Source of the DNA: Ectocarpus siliculosus
Taxonomy: Eukaryota; Sar; Phaeophyceae; Ectocarpales; Ectocarpaceae
DNA length: 64,000 nt
Direction of reading: 5' to 3'
NCBI GenBank assembly: GCA_000310025.1
Contig: FN649733.1
Location: forward strand, 4,175,640 to 4,239,639
The notes beneath the pieces are model-generated. The model searched no databases. It worked only from the letters and a program-made list of their open reading frames with translations, and was not told the DNA's origin. Below, in pieces: positions 26,972 to 38,589 of this stretch. The position numbers and the translations under genes were made by a program. Each line of letters begins with the position of its first letter. The first letter of the stretch is position 1.

Positions 26972-29900
26972 TCATCGCTTGCCAAAAAGGCCTCTCCAGC
27001 CCCTCTTGGCTCCACCGTCCCGAACTCCGCCCTCTCCACTGCCTCCGTCGCTAGCGGAGGTCTTCTCTGCCTCTCTCGCCAATCCCGGGGCTGCTTCGTA
27101 TCCTAACTCCACGGCGAGATCAGACACCTGTCGAAGCAGCACCAGGCGGGTGTGGGTACTCGATGGTTCGTTGGGGGGGCTCCATCAACCCGGGTAATGC
27201 AAATTGTACTCCCGCAGGGTTCAGGGCCGACTACGTCACGCCTTCGGGTGCCAGGTTAGCTATCAATAAGCGCGACGCGCCGCGAGGCGTACAGGAGGTC
27301 TCGAGCAAGGAGGGGTCATCATCACGCTTTTCTTTCCTAGAGCAACCCTCCACTCGTCCTTACGGCGGCGGTGGCTGTGACAAGCGGTGGTCCTGAACAA
27401 ATAAGCCAATTGTGCCACAGGAGGCAGTTCGTAAATTCTCTTGCGACCAGGTGGGGACTCGAGATTGGCCTGATAAAGGCACACGGTGGAAACCAGAAGA
27501 GTACCAAAGAAAATATCACAAGTGAGGTGAGGGGCACCGCGCGCAAGAACGGGGAACACTACAACAAAGTACAGGAGAGCCGTCGGGGGACAGGTTGGTC
27601 AGTCTCGTGGCCCTTGAAATAGCGCTGTCCCTTCGACGCCCACTTTCCGAACGTACAAACCTAACCCACCCCACCCACACTGCGCAGAATCCAAGTACCT
27701 GCCGATGTTAACTTATGAGACACCAATTACGTAGACGTAGCAGACACCAAAACCGGGGTGTTATCTCGAGAACATTGTCCATGCTCTACACTAGATACAA
27801 CCAGCCGCCTTCCAGCACGAGACCTTAAATGTTTTCCATTAGGAGGGTGTCGGCCCCCAGATTGCCGCCAGAGATAGAAAAAAAATAAATCCAATTGGAA
27901 TATCAACTTTATAGAGTACAACGAAACATCACCTTGAGAAAAGCGTGCAGCATGGCATTGTGCAATGTCTCACCTCTTGAAGCAGCCCCCCCGGAAAGGA
28001 AGCGATTTCTGCCCACGTGACCTCGAACCCTGTTGGGTTGCTGGTCATGACTTGTCCAACCCCTGCCTCGTCGTCAGGGGCTGACTCGGACTCTTGGAGA
28101 GCCTGCGACAAAGCAGTCGGTATAGGCGGAAACCGTGGAAGCTTGTTCTCGTTTATGCCGGTCTCTTCGGCCTTGTGACAGTGCAGCAGCACTTGCATGA
28201 TAACCGTGGCTTGACAAATCTGATCCGAACAACTGGGAACTCGCAGATGAGAGTCGGCACGTTCAAGACCCAGCGGGTGTACTCCGAATACCATGGCAAG
28301 CAGCACTGATTGGGTTCGTTTTTCATCGTCCTCGTTGCCGTTTTACCGTCGTCGCGTGTTGCCGGCGGACTGTTGGGGTCAACACCGTGACATACAAGGC
28401 CAGGGTCGCTCTTCAGAAGCCATCGCGTCCGAAACCAGTCTTGATGAGTCTCCAAAGTTCATCATTCCAAGATAATCCACGTCGCAACAAGTCCCCACGC
28501 TACACAGGAAATGAGATGGGGGGTCCAACCCGGTGGTACCTGTTGGACCGCGTGGTCCGCTCACCTCGGCTATGGTCACGCTCGAAAAGCCAGCCATAGC
28601 AGCAATCTGTCGCCCCATTCGAGAGCGACCAAGATATTGACGCATGGGCATACCGTAAAATTGAAGCAGCAACGGAGCCGACAGGATGAGGTGGACGAAT
28701 AGTTTGAGGTGATTAACAACAGAGCGGCTGCTGGAAACTTGGTGTGTTCGTTGTTGAAAAGACGTAAGCAAGGCGAGGCGAGGCAAAACCCAGCTAACGG
28801 GTGTGCAAGAGGCCACCGTCACAAAACATTGATGCTGCTGCTGCTGCTGCTGTTGGTGCTGGTGCTGGTGCTGCTGTAGTACGGGCGCGGTCGCATTCAG
28901 CGGTAGCTTACGCCAACGCTAGCACGAGAAAATCTCATGCTGCTACGGCCACAAACACCTGGCTGGCTGGCGTGTCCTCGACACGATACCACTTGTCCAC
29001 CCCCTGCAGCATCGCCCGGTTGTACACCACCCAGTACCACGCCCACGTTTGTACGCAGGAACTGGCCACCTGCGAATTAACACAACATGACGGGGGGGGG
29101 CGTGGTGCTTGAATAAGGGAGGCCTTGAGTAAGAGCATGGGTTGCTTGTGAAGGAAGGACAGGATCTTGAGATCATCATACAATCTAAGAATCTATATCG
29201 ATGTCATGAACATGATCCTGCACATCGACCATCCACGCCGCGGCGTCCAATCTCGGAGACATAATATCAGTCGCCCCGCCACGTTTTTCGAAGGAGGAAG
29301 TCGTCTGCACGCAAGGCGGAGTAAACACCGAAAGAGACAAGAAGGTGGCGTTCTGTCCAACATATCGTTCTTGTGAACCTCGAAATCAGCCTGTGCGAAC
29401 GTCATCAGGCGCGTGACAAAGGCACTCAAACGAACAACCGAATAACAGAAGAGATTGAACTATTGCAAAATTCTAGCCTCGTGTCGTACGTATTTGCTTG
29501 GGCACAGAGGTACGAACAAATAACAAACGTGAAACGAACGGTATGAGTTTGGACAACGATTTCAAACACGGCGCGACCAAGGCAGGTCGGAAGTGCCGGG
29601 CGATCACACGCTTGGTTTCTCGTTGCACTTACCCTGGCCCAGTCAAAGTCAGAGAAGGCACCGTTTCCTCCAGCTCCAAGCTGTGTTCTGATGAACTTGT
29701 TGGTTAGCAGCGAGGAGGCGGTAATGAGATGCTGCCGACCGGCCCCACAGTCGGTGCCCACCCCCTCCTTATTTTTCCCCGCCGACTTGTAGACAAGCCA
29801 TGCAATCGTTTGGAGAGGGTGTCGCACCTGACCAAGAAGTTCGATTAAATGTACGACACAACACACGAGCGGTTGAAAAAACGGCCATCGCAAGACCGAC

Positions 29901-31550
29901 AGAGGTATACAGATCATGACGATACGCAGGGAACACACAGTCTTGAACACAGAGGGTTGGGAACGGCTAAAGCTTACGCTACCCACATGGCAGATGGCAG
30001 ACCTCTAGGTAAAGAGACGACGATCAAAATGTGCCACAACAAATCGACATTGCACTAGACGAAGCCAAACCGTTCCAATCATAACAAATATGGTAGCCTT
30101 CTTGCCTACAAAAACATTGCAATATTCCCTTCGTCGAATATTCAACACTGTGGGCTGAAACTAGCTCAGTCACAAAAAAAACCGAGTGTGCGACAACCGG
30201 CAAAGCCATAAAATCATGTGGTCGAACCAGGGCTCGCTTTTCCATACGGATCTCGAGAGAAGCACCCAAGCGATCCCAACAAAGCGGTCTGTTCATCTAC
30301 TGTACAGCACGTGGAAGCCAAAAGTCACTGCCAAAGTCCGCCGCCAAAACAGCAAAGCAACGGAAAGAACTGGACGTACGTGTCGAGACTCAAGTGCTTG
30401 TTGCTGAACTTCCAAAAATATTTCAGAGCAACGATCCATGGGATTTGTAGGGATGGAGTAGGGGGAAATGACAAGGAACGAGGACACATCATACGGGTCA
30501 GTAACGAACGAGTTTGTTCAACAAAACGGCTGGTTAATTCGCAAGAGTCAGTAACTCCTCACCATGATGTGACTTTAGAACACGTCATATCATACGTCTC
30601 TCGCCCCCTCAATCTAGACTGTTAATGCCTCTTTAAGCATTAGGACATGACACACACACACATCACGTTCGCCCCATGCTTCCTTGCCGCCCTGAACCAA
30701 GGAACAGCATTTCAATGCCACAATAACGCAACAAGCACAAGTTGCTACCTGAAGCAAGTGCCGTCGAAAGGTCGTGCCGCATTCTTGCGCTTCCTCTCCC
30801 CCCTCTTGCCACGCCGATTCTCCATCTGGCCAATCCCCTGACTCTATCATCGCCTCCATATCCCACTGGTCTCGCTCCTTGCGACGCCTCTTGCCCCTAG
30901 ATGAAGACCGACCAAGGGTCCCCGTTGACTGTTTCCCCCGTTCTCTTGCCTCCAACTCGTTCTCAGCTTTGGCGTCTGCGTCTCTCGCCCGCTGCCGGAG
31001 AGCGCAGCCGTACTCCCGCTTTGTCACCTCCCTACACTCGTCCTCCCAGCACTGATCCCAGAACCTGATTGCGTTCGAGCAAGCAGGAGTGTGTTGTCTG
31101 AGATCCTATACGTCAAATGCAGGGTATAAACGTAATTGACCTCGTTTAGTCCTGCAGTGGCCACGGGGACTACCTGCATGCGAGTGGATTTGGTGATGGA
31201 AGTGAAGACATGCCGCATGACATTGGTCTTGATGCGAGCCCAGGTGGCAGAGATTGGCTTCAAGGTTGAAGGCAAGTATCGGGGAACAAAGGTCTTCGGG
31301 CTCGCGGAGAGACAATTTGCACTAGAGTAGAGAATACACACAATCAAAGAGAGAATAAATACCCGGTTGAGATGTAATTTTCCAAATCCCTCACAATCCC
31401 CGCATATGCCAATGTGGCTGAAGGCCGAATCTGCTGGCGTAATGAAATTATGTTACGAGGGCGCGCGTGAATACAAACTAGTGGCCGCTGCGGTACCAGT
31501 TCTTGCTTTGAGACATTGTTGCAAGACCTGATTGAGATTGAGGTCGTCAT
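26972..31550 (-). CDS. Unrecognised multi-exon protein, about 610 residues
   Basis: I do not recognise the family. Nine exons join in phase: 31550-31363 (ATG), 31321-31174, 31105-30749, 29827-29633, 29069-28959, 28873-28565, 28219-27974, 27469-27347, 27127-26972 (TGA). After exon 3 every boundary is phase 0. A 24-nt exon at 30403-30380, also phase-neutral, may be included. The N-terminus is Ser/Arg-rich with few acids, which could be a targeting peptide. Exon 3 has a Trp/Cys/acid cluster (FWDQCWEDECREV) followed by a charged helix and basic patches. Exons 4 and 5 are aromatic-rich (TWAWYWVVYN). Exon 6 opens with a Gln/His repeat from a CAG tract and contains a hydrophobic helix (LFVHLILSAPLLLQF), possibly a membrane segment. 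Exon 7 is helical then acidic. The C-terminus is Gly-rich, ending GWRGLFGKR. A short upstream ATG frame (ATGCAGACTGCGAGTGCATGA) overlaps the start codon. Confidence 0.8.
28829..28873 (-). repeat. CAG repeat encoding a Gln/His tract
   Basis: CTG-type repeats on the plus strand read as CAG/CAC/CAA codons on the minus strand. They give alternating Gln-His and then poly-Gln at the start of exon 6 of the minus-strand gene. If the later acceptor-like TTTCCAG were used the tract would be intronic, but the phase favours inclusion. Confidence 0.65.
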
Positions 31551-31935
31551 GCACTCGCAGTCTGCATCGCTCGGTGCCCTACCGCACGCCGCCGCCGATT
31601 CTCATCTCGCTGAATCTCTCTGTACCCCCCCCTTCCCTCATAGCCCTACTCTACTCTACCGCTTGAGGGATTTAGAATAAACTAGAACACTCCAAAACGT
31701 GCATGAACCAGAAGGTACCGAAGCCTGCCTCGAGTAACTCGCAACATCATCAACGAAGAATTGTGTACGGACCGGGGACAGGAAGGTCTTTCCCTCCGAC
31801 TCCTCCTTCGTCTCACCTAAAAAGGTAGCTGCACTCTGAGGACGGCTGGAACATCGTGCTGCTGAATGCTTGCCGCCGCGGAGCAGCGCACAGCAACGAC
31901 AAGTTCGGAATTCCACTGCGTTGACCGGTGCGAGC
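31551..31935. other. Short region upstream of the 31550 start
   Basis: This is the probable 5' untranslated and promoter region of the minus-strand gene starting at 31550. A CGG-rich stretch near 31590 lies about 40 bp upstream of the ATG. No TATA-like box is obvious. Confidence 0.4.
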
Positions 31936-32831
31936 GGGGGGGGGGGGGGGGCGTACTCATTTGTTGCTTGCCGTAGTCATTTGACCATTGACCACGCGTC
32001 CCTTTCGAGACGGAGCACCGTTCCTACACCTACTAGAGACACCACCAACATTTGGGAGCTCTTTACGTTTCTGCCACAAACTCCATAAAAATTTCTTGCA
32101 CATCTTATCCCCGTCCTCTAGGGCCTCTTGTGCCCACCATCTATCCCCAATTATCGCGATCGTTTTTTCGCTGTTGTCTAATTAACCAAACTTGTCCATG
32201 TCACACCCTCTCTGTCTCATTTCCTCCTCGAGATCCTCTCTTTCCTTCCTGTACAACTCACACTCCCCAACTATGTGGGGTCTACTCTCCTCCGATTTGC
32301 CACATGGACATATGTGTCTATCCTCCTCTTCCTCTCTCCTACGGCTGGTATACCTCTTCCTCCGTTCTGGCAAGTCCAGATCGCCTACTCGAAATTGCAA
32401 TTTCAGCTTTTTCGCATAGTCCATGGGGCCGTCCAAGTACTTCTTCATCCCTATCCCTTCTTTCAACTTCCCGTATATCTCCAAGTGGTCTTCGCTTTGT
32501 ACCTTCTTCCGAAGGGTTGCCTCCTCCCTACTCTCTAGCATCTCCTTGACTTTCGTCTTGAACCCCCCGAACCCTTCCGTGTCCAACGTCTCCTCCTCGT
32601 CTCCTATCTCCTTCCAAACCTTCTCTACCACCTTGTCCCATCTGATTCCCTTCTTCCCTGGAGTCGCTTTTCCCCAAGCTGCCTCGTCAACCATGGCTGG
32701 TAGTCTATCGTCCGACATTCTACTTACCTTGTACTGCCAATTCAACTTCTGCATGTCTCTCTTTGTTTTAAGAGAGTAAATTCCCAATTCTGCTCTCAAT
32801 ACAGTGTTGCTCGTTGTACTTGAACGAGCAA
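31936..32831 (-). mobile_element. 5'-truncated LINE copy with C tail
   Basis: On the minus strand an open frame runs from about 32825 to a stop at 32182. It encodes the C-terminal end of a non-LTR retrotransposon polyprotein: a 'LRAELGIYSL...R..L.W..KV.RM..DRLP' block typical of the region after reverse transcriptase, a charged helical stretch, and a terminal Cys/His finger with CPCGK and HIVGEC. A roughly 230-bp 3' region follows and ends in the family's common terminus (about ACTACGG..ATGAGTAC) and a run of about 16 C (G on the plus strand, 31936-31951). The 5' part is missing, as is usual after incomplete reverse transcription. Confidence 0.75.
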
Positions 32832-32990
32832 GGGGGGGGGGGTACTCATAGTCGTGCATGCCGTAGTCGTTAGACCATTGACCTCGCATCCCTAAAAAGC
32901 CGGGACGGAGCACGCAGGGTTCTCACCGGACCAGGCTCTCACATCACCAAGCGCGAAGCGCCGTGAGGTATTCGGCGAGTCGCATGAAGG
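32832..32990 (-). mobile_element. Second LINE 3'-end copy abutting the first
   Basis: The sequence matches copy 1 (24-170) in reverse complement and ends in about 11 C (G on plus, 32832-32842) directly against the 5' end of the truncated copy at 31936-32831. The two copies are head to tail on the minus strand and are joined by the C tract. Its 5' border is set only by the end of similarity to copy 1 and may lie further right. Confidence 0.7.
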
Positions 32991-34420
32991 GTGAGCTGCA
33001 TCCTGCTAAGGGTGTTCGGCATCTTGTGCTTACTTCCTTGCGTACGGATGACAGCTGCGTATGACGTAATTTATTTTCTGGTGCTTTCACTTCCAGAGAC
33101 AGTTGTAAGCACTTTGTAACTGCCTCGAGAGTGTTTGACCATTTGAATACAACGTGGTGCGATCATCCCCCTTGCGCGGAGTGAGGGTTCTCCACCCCGC
33201 ACAACATGATCTACTCGACGACCATTATGGTGGGGGGGGTGGGGGGGGGGGTTCGTGGGGTCGTGTGGAAATGACCTACTGCCGGTACCCCGGGAGAGCA
33301 AAAACAAGCTAGGAGTTGTGGGAGAAGACAGCAACACTCCTATGGGGGGGGGGGGGGGTCCCCCCCCGGGGGGTTTTTGCTAAGGAAAATTTTTACCCTT
33401 CCCCCTGTTCCCGGGGTTTCAAAGGTTGGGGGAAAATTTGGGGGCCAAAACCTTNNNNNNNNNNNNNNNNNNNNNNNNNNNNNNNNNNNNNNNNNNNNNN
33501 NNNNNNNNNNNNNNNNNNNNNNNNNNNNNNNNNNNNNNNNNNNNNNNNNNNNNNGTTCCTCGTGTTCCAGGTGTTCGAATGGTTGGGGGAGAGTTGGGGG
33601 CCAAGACGCTACGACGGTAAAACAATAGAAACCGCAAAAACACACAAGGCGAAACAAAACAAGAACGATGTGTTGAAGGTAGTTTGGTCCGTGCGCTACA
33701 ATTTGGGCACGTGCTTTCCGGCGAATCCGACTGAAACTCAAACAAACAACAAATGAGGATTAGGACAAACGAAATGAGGATGAGGTCTAATGAGGGTGAG
33801 GTCTATCACTCTTTCTTCGTCCGACAATACATATGCTCAAGGGGTATCGGGGTGCTTACCGTCAAAATAAGCGGACCACCTTAAGCCGAACCAATCTTGT
33901 CCGAGTTTTACAGTATGGCGTGCCCCCCCGCTATGTATTTGTCCGCGTTGTTGCTCTCGGCTCGGTGTTCAATTAAACATCAACAAATGTTCTGAACGGC
34001 CACGGCGGTGTGAAAGTCGTTGACGCCGGAGACCCCGGACAGCAGTCCGTTTTAGAAATAAACGGATGTTTCGGAGGTGTACTGGGAAGAGGTTTCATTG
34101 ACCCACGCAAGGAAGTTTGTACTCCAACAAAGGGGAGAAAAATTACCGTACAGCAGATAGCTGCACTGGTCCGCACCGGCTGTTGAACGGGGCAACGTGA
34201 GGGCAGGGTGGAGAAACCAAGAAAAGACGCGTACAACCATCATCTCATTCGGAATGGAGACGCTAAAGCACATCGAGCCGATGACTCAAGGCGCACGAGG
34301 GGGATATTGCTTGAAGCGAATGCTATGAGCCGAAGGCGTGGCAAACAACGCAGTGGACAAAGCAAGGGCAGTGATCGTGCTCAAAACAAGTGACGCTCAT
34401 GCATTAGAAAACATGGCTAC
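32991..34420. other. Low-quality region with assembly gap
   Basis: G-rich runs (about 33231-33250 and 33342-33358) precede 100 N at 33455-33554. The 50-60 bp on each side of the gap are similar (see the finding). No gene is supported between the LINE copies and the sulfotransferase-like exon, although later exons of that gene could lie here. Confidence 0.6.
33455..33554. other. Assembly gap (100 N)
   Basis: A run of exactly 100 N is a conventional placeholder for a gap of unknown size between contigs. Confidence 0.98.
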
Positions 34421-34644
34421 CTTAAAAAGCGGATGCCATGCGCCCATGATATTGTCCCGTCTCTGCAGCGCTCATTCTTGCTGTCAGAAGTTTCGTGTCC
34501 CACCTCCAACCCCAGCCGCGTAAGTGCTGCCGAAATGTCGCTGGTCCCGCTACCCAAAGACCCCACGATCAACACCTGTTTTTTCTCGTGTACCTGTCGA
34601 TGTTGGCGTTGATGTTGGTTGGTTTTGTTTGTCAACTCCATCAT
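34421..34644 (-). CDS. Sulfotransferase-like first exon (partial gene)
   Basis: Tandem ATG codons at 34644 and 34641 open a frame of about 74 codons that ends at a good donor (TTTTTAAG|GTAGCC, phase 2). After a Gln/His/Lys-rich start it reads VLIVGSLGSGTSDISAAL, then LGLEVGHE, then DGTISWAHG. A beta strand, a G.G.GTS loop and a helix match the PAPS-binding 5' loop of the P-loop sulfotransferase fold. The following HE...DG..SW block recurs in protist proteins of this kind; that is recollection, not a search. Later exons would lie at lower coordinates. A phase-compatible scrap near 34190-34155 is possible, but the gene then runs into the poor sequence around the gap. It could be incomplete or a pseudogene. 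Confidence 0.4.
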
Positions 34645-37600
34645 TTTTTCCTTTCTTGCACGAACGTCATCATTTACCGTAGCCGATCAATATTTTAAAT
34701 ACTTTCTACCTCTTATGTTAGGCTCTGCTACATTGTCGTCGTACGTACTAGCGACGATACAGGCCCTAGGGCATACCGCTGATTCATGCGATATCCAGTG
34801 CCATGATTCTGCTGTACTAGGCAACACGCCAACACCAGGAGGCAACGCGAATATTTAACCAACATCTCTCCAGAGCACCGCCTGTCTCACTCTGTAGTTA
34901 GTCGGAGGAGCAAACGTGAACAAGGATGAGACCTCAAACAAGGTCTACTCTCCGCGGTGGATGTCAAAACCTTGGACGGCTTCAGAGTAGGAACTGACAG
35001 AGTGAAAGCACCAGCCCTACCTAATGTTGCCCACTCGAACACCATCGATACACATCGTGCGCTGGTGAGAGTGCTCAATTCTCACTTGACCAAACTTGGA
35101 ATCAATTTCCTCTTTTCATATCCCTCTCACCTCAACCACCGGGCGCATGAGGCCGCTCCTAAGCCGCATCCACTTCATGGATGGAAGAACCGCTCTGGGT
35201 AGCACGGCGGCCAACTGCACGAGGCCACAGACAGCAGGCGGACAAGGGCTCTGCTCGTCTACATATATATGTGGGGAGAGTGATGTCGCACGTGAGACGT
35301 CTACCGTAGGTTGCATGATGTAAGATATCACACCCTCAGGGGCCGATTTTCAACGTTCGATTACTCCACGACGAAAGAGGGTGCCCAAGACGAAGAATAC
35401 GTTTCGGAAATCTCTCGATGAGATCGTTCCAACGACGCCATTTTTGGCATCGTCGTTGCTTTCCATTCTCGTGCTTCGAAAATCGCAGGGAGTGTGATGT
35501 CTTATGCAACCTACGGTACTTGGGATGTGCTTGGAACAGGCTGCCGCACGCGTATGACAGTAGTCACATTTATGGACGCGTTGGTGACAACAGAACGGTC
35601 ATTGGTTGAGCCCGCCGTCTTTCTTCTTGGGCGGCGTTTTTCTGATGTGCAGTCTTGAGCAAACCCTTGCGATCTTACCAGTGGTTCTCACGATACACGT
35701 AAATATCGAACACCAGCCCCTGCCCTTGTGACAGTAGGGCATGCACCCTGTGCTACTGTACGGTAGACAAGGCCGACGATGATTGTAGGAGTCGGTAGTA
35801 GGCTCCACTGTAGGTTGTGGTTGTGGCACGTGAATGACACCAAACACCAGCCACCGCCATTGTCGTTGCTGTACACTTGTGACGCTCTCCCTCCCTCTAC
35901 CCTTGCCACGAATCGTAGCATCGTAGCGGTCTTGCCACAAGTCGTAACATCGTAGCAGTACCTTGTGACCCAGGGCCTAGACCGCCTTGCAACAAGCTCA
36001 TGTGAGCCACAGCCCCCATCAACAGGATGGATCCAAACACAAACTAACCAGAACAGAAACCAAAGCGATAGTCCTTTTTCAACGTTTGCAGCGACCAGGT
36101 CAGGTCAGGCTACACAAGGAATCCGGCCAAAGCTGCCAAGCCAATCCGTGCATCCCATACACAGATCACACGTATCATCGCACGCTGAGCTCACAGCACG
36201 CTAGAGAGCCGAAGCATGCAGACATAGGACCAGCGGACGTAGGACAGTTGGTTGCGGACGCACCGTGATGGCGACGAAGGGGTATGCCGCGATAAAGGTA
36301 AACAGCTTGCGAAACTTGCCCCTTTTCTCCTCGCCTCTAGCCGAGCCCCCTGCCAACCCGAGCGCGGCATGAGAGGATCATGGGATCATGGGATCATGGG
36401 TGATTCGAGCCAATGCCAACTCGACGATCGAACAAGCAACTCCCAACGTTAAGGTTAAGGTTCCGAGGGGCGTCAAAAAGCAAGTCTTGGTGCTGCGAGG
36501 CTGGCGTTGCCAATGTCCCGTGGTACGCACTGCTGCTGCCTCTCTGCACGTGCCCGCACCGCTACTCGCACCTGCATCGCACGACATAGTTGAAAAAGCC
36601 CACCCCGCGGACAAAAGGAGGTACGAGGGAAGCACGCGGGAGCGCACCCGCCAAACATGGCGGGAGCACATGCCTTCAAGATATGTTGTAGTTCTTGGAA
36701 TACGAGGTCCAGAGAGGGAACCGGGCGCATATGTTCGTCCTGAAGCGTTGGCCTTGAAGCCAGCGACTACCGTGAAGAGTGGTACTACTGCTGTACTCTA
36801 TCATATGTAGACAATTATGTGTCCTTTGACCACACGGCTGACAGCTGTGACGAAAGAGAAACGCCTTCTAGGCGATGTGGACAAGCAGGAGTGGCTTACC
36901 TGTTCGATATGGATGACTTACACTACAACACCTGCGGAAGCAAGTAAATATAGTGCGCGTTGATGCCACATTGAGCAATAAATGCAGCAGCAGCGAGCCA
37001 GCGAACGTGTGCGTTGCTCCCAAAGAATACTGCCTGCCGTTGGCACCTCCTCAATGTTTCAAATTTCGATGAGCCAGTTGACTAATACTGCGTACGCGAA
37101 GGAATATGAACGAACATGCTTGCAACATACTCTATCGCGGAAAATAGAAATTCGGGAATGACATACACTGCAATATGTTGCGGCAGCCTCTGTTATAGTC
37201 TATGCTCGACGGTGGCGACGAAATGAGCAACTCAACCCTCGACCTGCCGGCCGTTACTGAATTGTGCCAAACAACAGGAGGAAGCAGTGTGTGCCGCTGT
37301 GTACTGCTGCAGTACCTACGTAGCACGTCCGTCCTCGCCAATCGGTAGGAGACTTGCTGCAACGTAGCAGTATAGTACCCAAATCAAGCTGGCAGGGCAG
37401 AGTGAGCGATGCAAGCAGCAGCAGCACCGAGAGCGGGGCGCGCGTGATCACCACGATATACCATATGATGTACTACTGCTGTACGTCGCTCAACGACATG
37501 TTCTCTTGCTTGGCACACGCACCGGCGGTATCGGATGTCGCCGCCATTACACTTGATCTCCCCTTGCTTGAGGATCCATTTCTGTCCAAGTTATTCCTCT

Positions 37601-37865
37601 TCCGGAGCTTGTTGAGCTCCTTGTTACGACCCATGCCCGTAGAACAGCTGTTGTCCAGACGCCTGTCCTCTCTCCTGTGGCAGCAGGGCACCACCAACAA
37701 ACAACTAAACGCAGTAAACCGACCTCGAAATTGTCAACCATTGTACACTAACGAAGGGGGCTCCGTGGATCTGCCCTACTCACCGCTACATACATGCGGC
37801 CGCAAAGGATTCCTCTCTGTCGCGGTAGTCTACGCGGGCATTTTAAATATTATATGAAACAAAGA
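34645..37865. other. Gene-poor stretch
   Basis: It contains the MITE at 35302-35518, a 26-bp imperfect direct repeat near 35905-35960 (CTTGCCAC.A.TCGTA.CATC twice) and a three-fold GATCATGGGATCATGGG-type repeat near 36377. A small minus ORF at 37473-37634 begins MGRNKELNKLRKRNN and is basic, then Ser-rich. It reads like a terminal exon, but I found no partner exons. Confidence 0.4.
35302..35518. mobile_element. MITE family B, copy 1
   Basis: Perfect 15-bp inverted ends (TACCGTAGGTTGCAT / ATGCAACCTACGGTA) bracket 217 bp. Inside the ends, GATATCACACCC and CGATTTTC are partly mirrored at the right side. The internal block CGATTACTCCACGACGAA is shared with the copy at 53639-53850 in the same orientation. 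There is no ORF. Confidence 0.8.
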
Positions 37866-38036
37866 CTAGAAATCGTAATCATCTGGGGGCTTGTCATTGG
37901 TCCACAGCACGCGGGCAGAACCTCTGTCGGAGTAGCTCTTTATTCGTTGGGTGTACTCGTGTGTTAGCAGTACCGCTGTAGCGAGCAAAGGGGTATCGCT
38001 CTCTCTCCCTATTCGCACACAAGCAAGATACATCTT
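37866..38036 (-). CDS. Candidate terminal exon or small ORF
   Basis: After an acceptor-like CCCCCCCAACAG the minus strand reads 56 codons beginning KMYLACVRIGRE and ending DKPPDDYDF before TAG. The composition looks protein-like. An ATG is the second codon, so it could also be a complete 55-residue ORF. It starts only about 36 bp from the ATG of the plus exon at 38072, which argues that one of the two is wrong or that both start from a shared upstream region. Confidence 0.25.
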   Translation of the reverse strand, partial: KMYLACVRIGRESDTPLLATAVLLTHEYTQRIKSYSDRGSARVLWTNDKPPDDYDF

Positions 38037-38071
38037 CTGTTGGGGGGGATCAAGATCCCCACCGGCGTGCC

Positions 38072-38263
38072 ATGGACAATGACCACGTGCAGCCGTCCAA
38101 GAAGAGGAGCTTCGATGCAATAAGCCGAGAACACACCCACACACCCGACACGACTCAGGCGGACAGGGAAGGAGGAGGATGGCAATGCTCTCCATCACCA
38201 CACGCAGAGGAAACGATCTCCACTGACGCAGACGCTGCAGATGATGTTGGCCAATTCCAAACG
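38072..38263 (+). CDS. Candidate first exon of the dioxygenase gene
   Basis: An ATG opens 64 codons beginning MDNDHVQPSKKRSFDAI, acidic and Ser/Thr-rich like the dioxygenase exon at 42246, and ends at ACG|GTGGGT in phase 0. That phase fits the acceptor at 42245. The intervening intron would be about 4 kb. A second phase-neutral segment at about 40988-41059 (KTFGGFPLGGVII...) could be a further exon. The link is inference only. Confidence 0.35.
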
Positions 38264-38589
38264 GTGGGTTGAAATATCAAATCACTGCTGTTTTGCGCGA
38301 ATATTGGCGAAGCTTGACAACTGTGCTGATAATGTCTACAGCAGCTTCAGTCTACTGCTGTTACCAGACTATTGCAGAATTTGTTCACGCAGCAGTGGAA
38401 GGCATGAGCACGAGGATTTGTACTTGGTAGTATCGTTTCGCTCTCCGCAATTGCCCTGTCAGCGCGGGAGATCACTACACTAAGCAGAGGACAGGATCAA
38501 AATAGACCTGATTTTTTTTTGCACCGCAGAAACTGGCTCTATCGTTGGCTGTAGGCATACATGTATTAGTCATCACACCCTCGATAAAA

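Noticed and set aside
33316-33756. ORFs running through the N block
   Set aside because: They exist only because N codons are not stops; the sequence left of the gap is doubtful.
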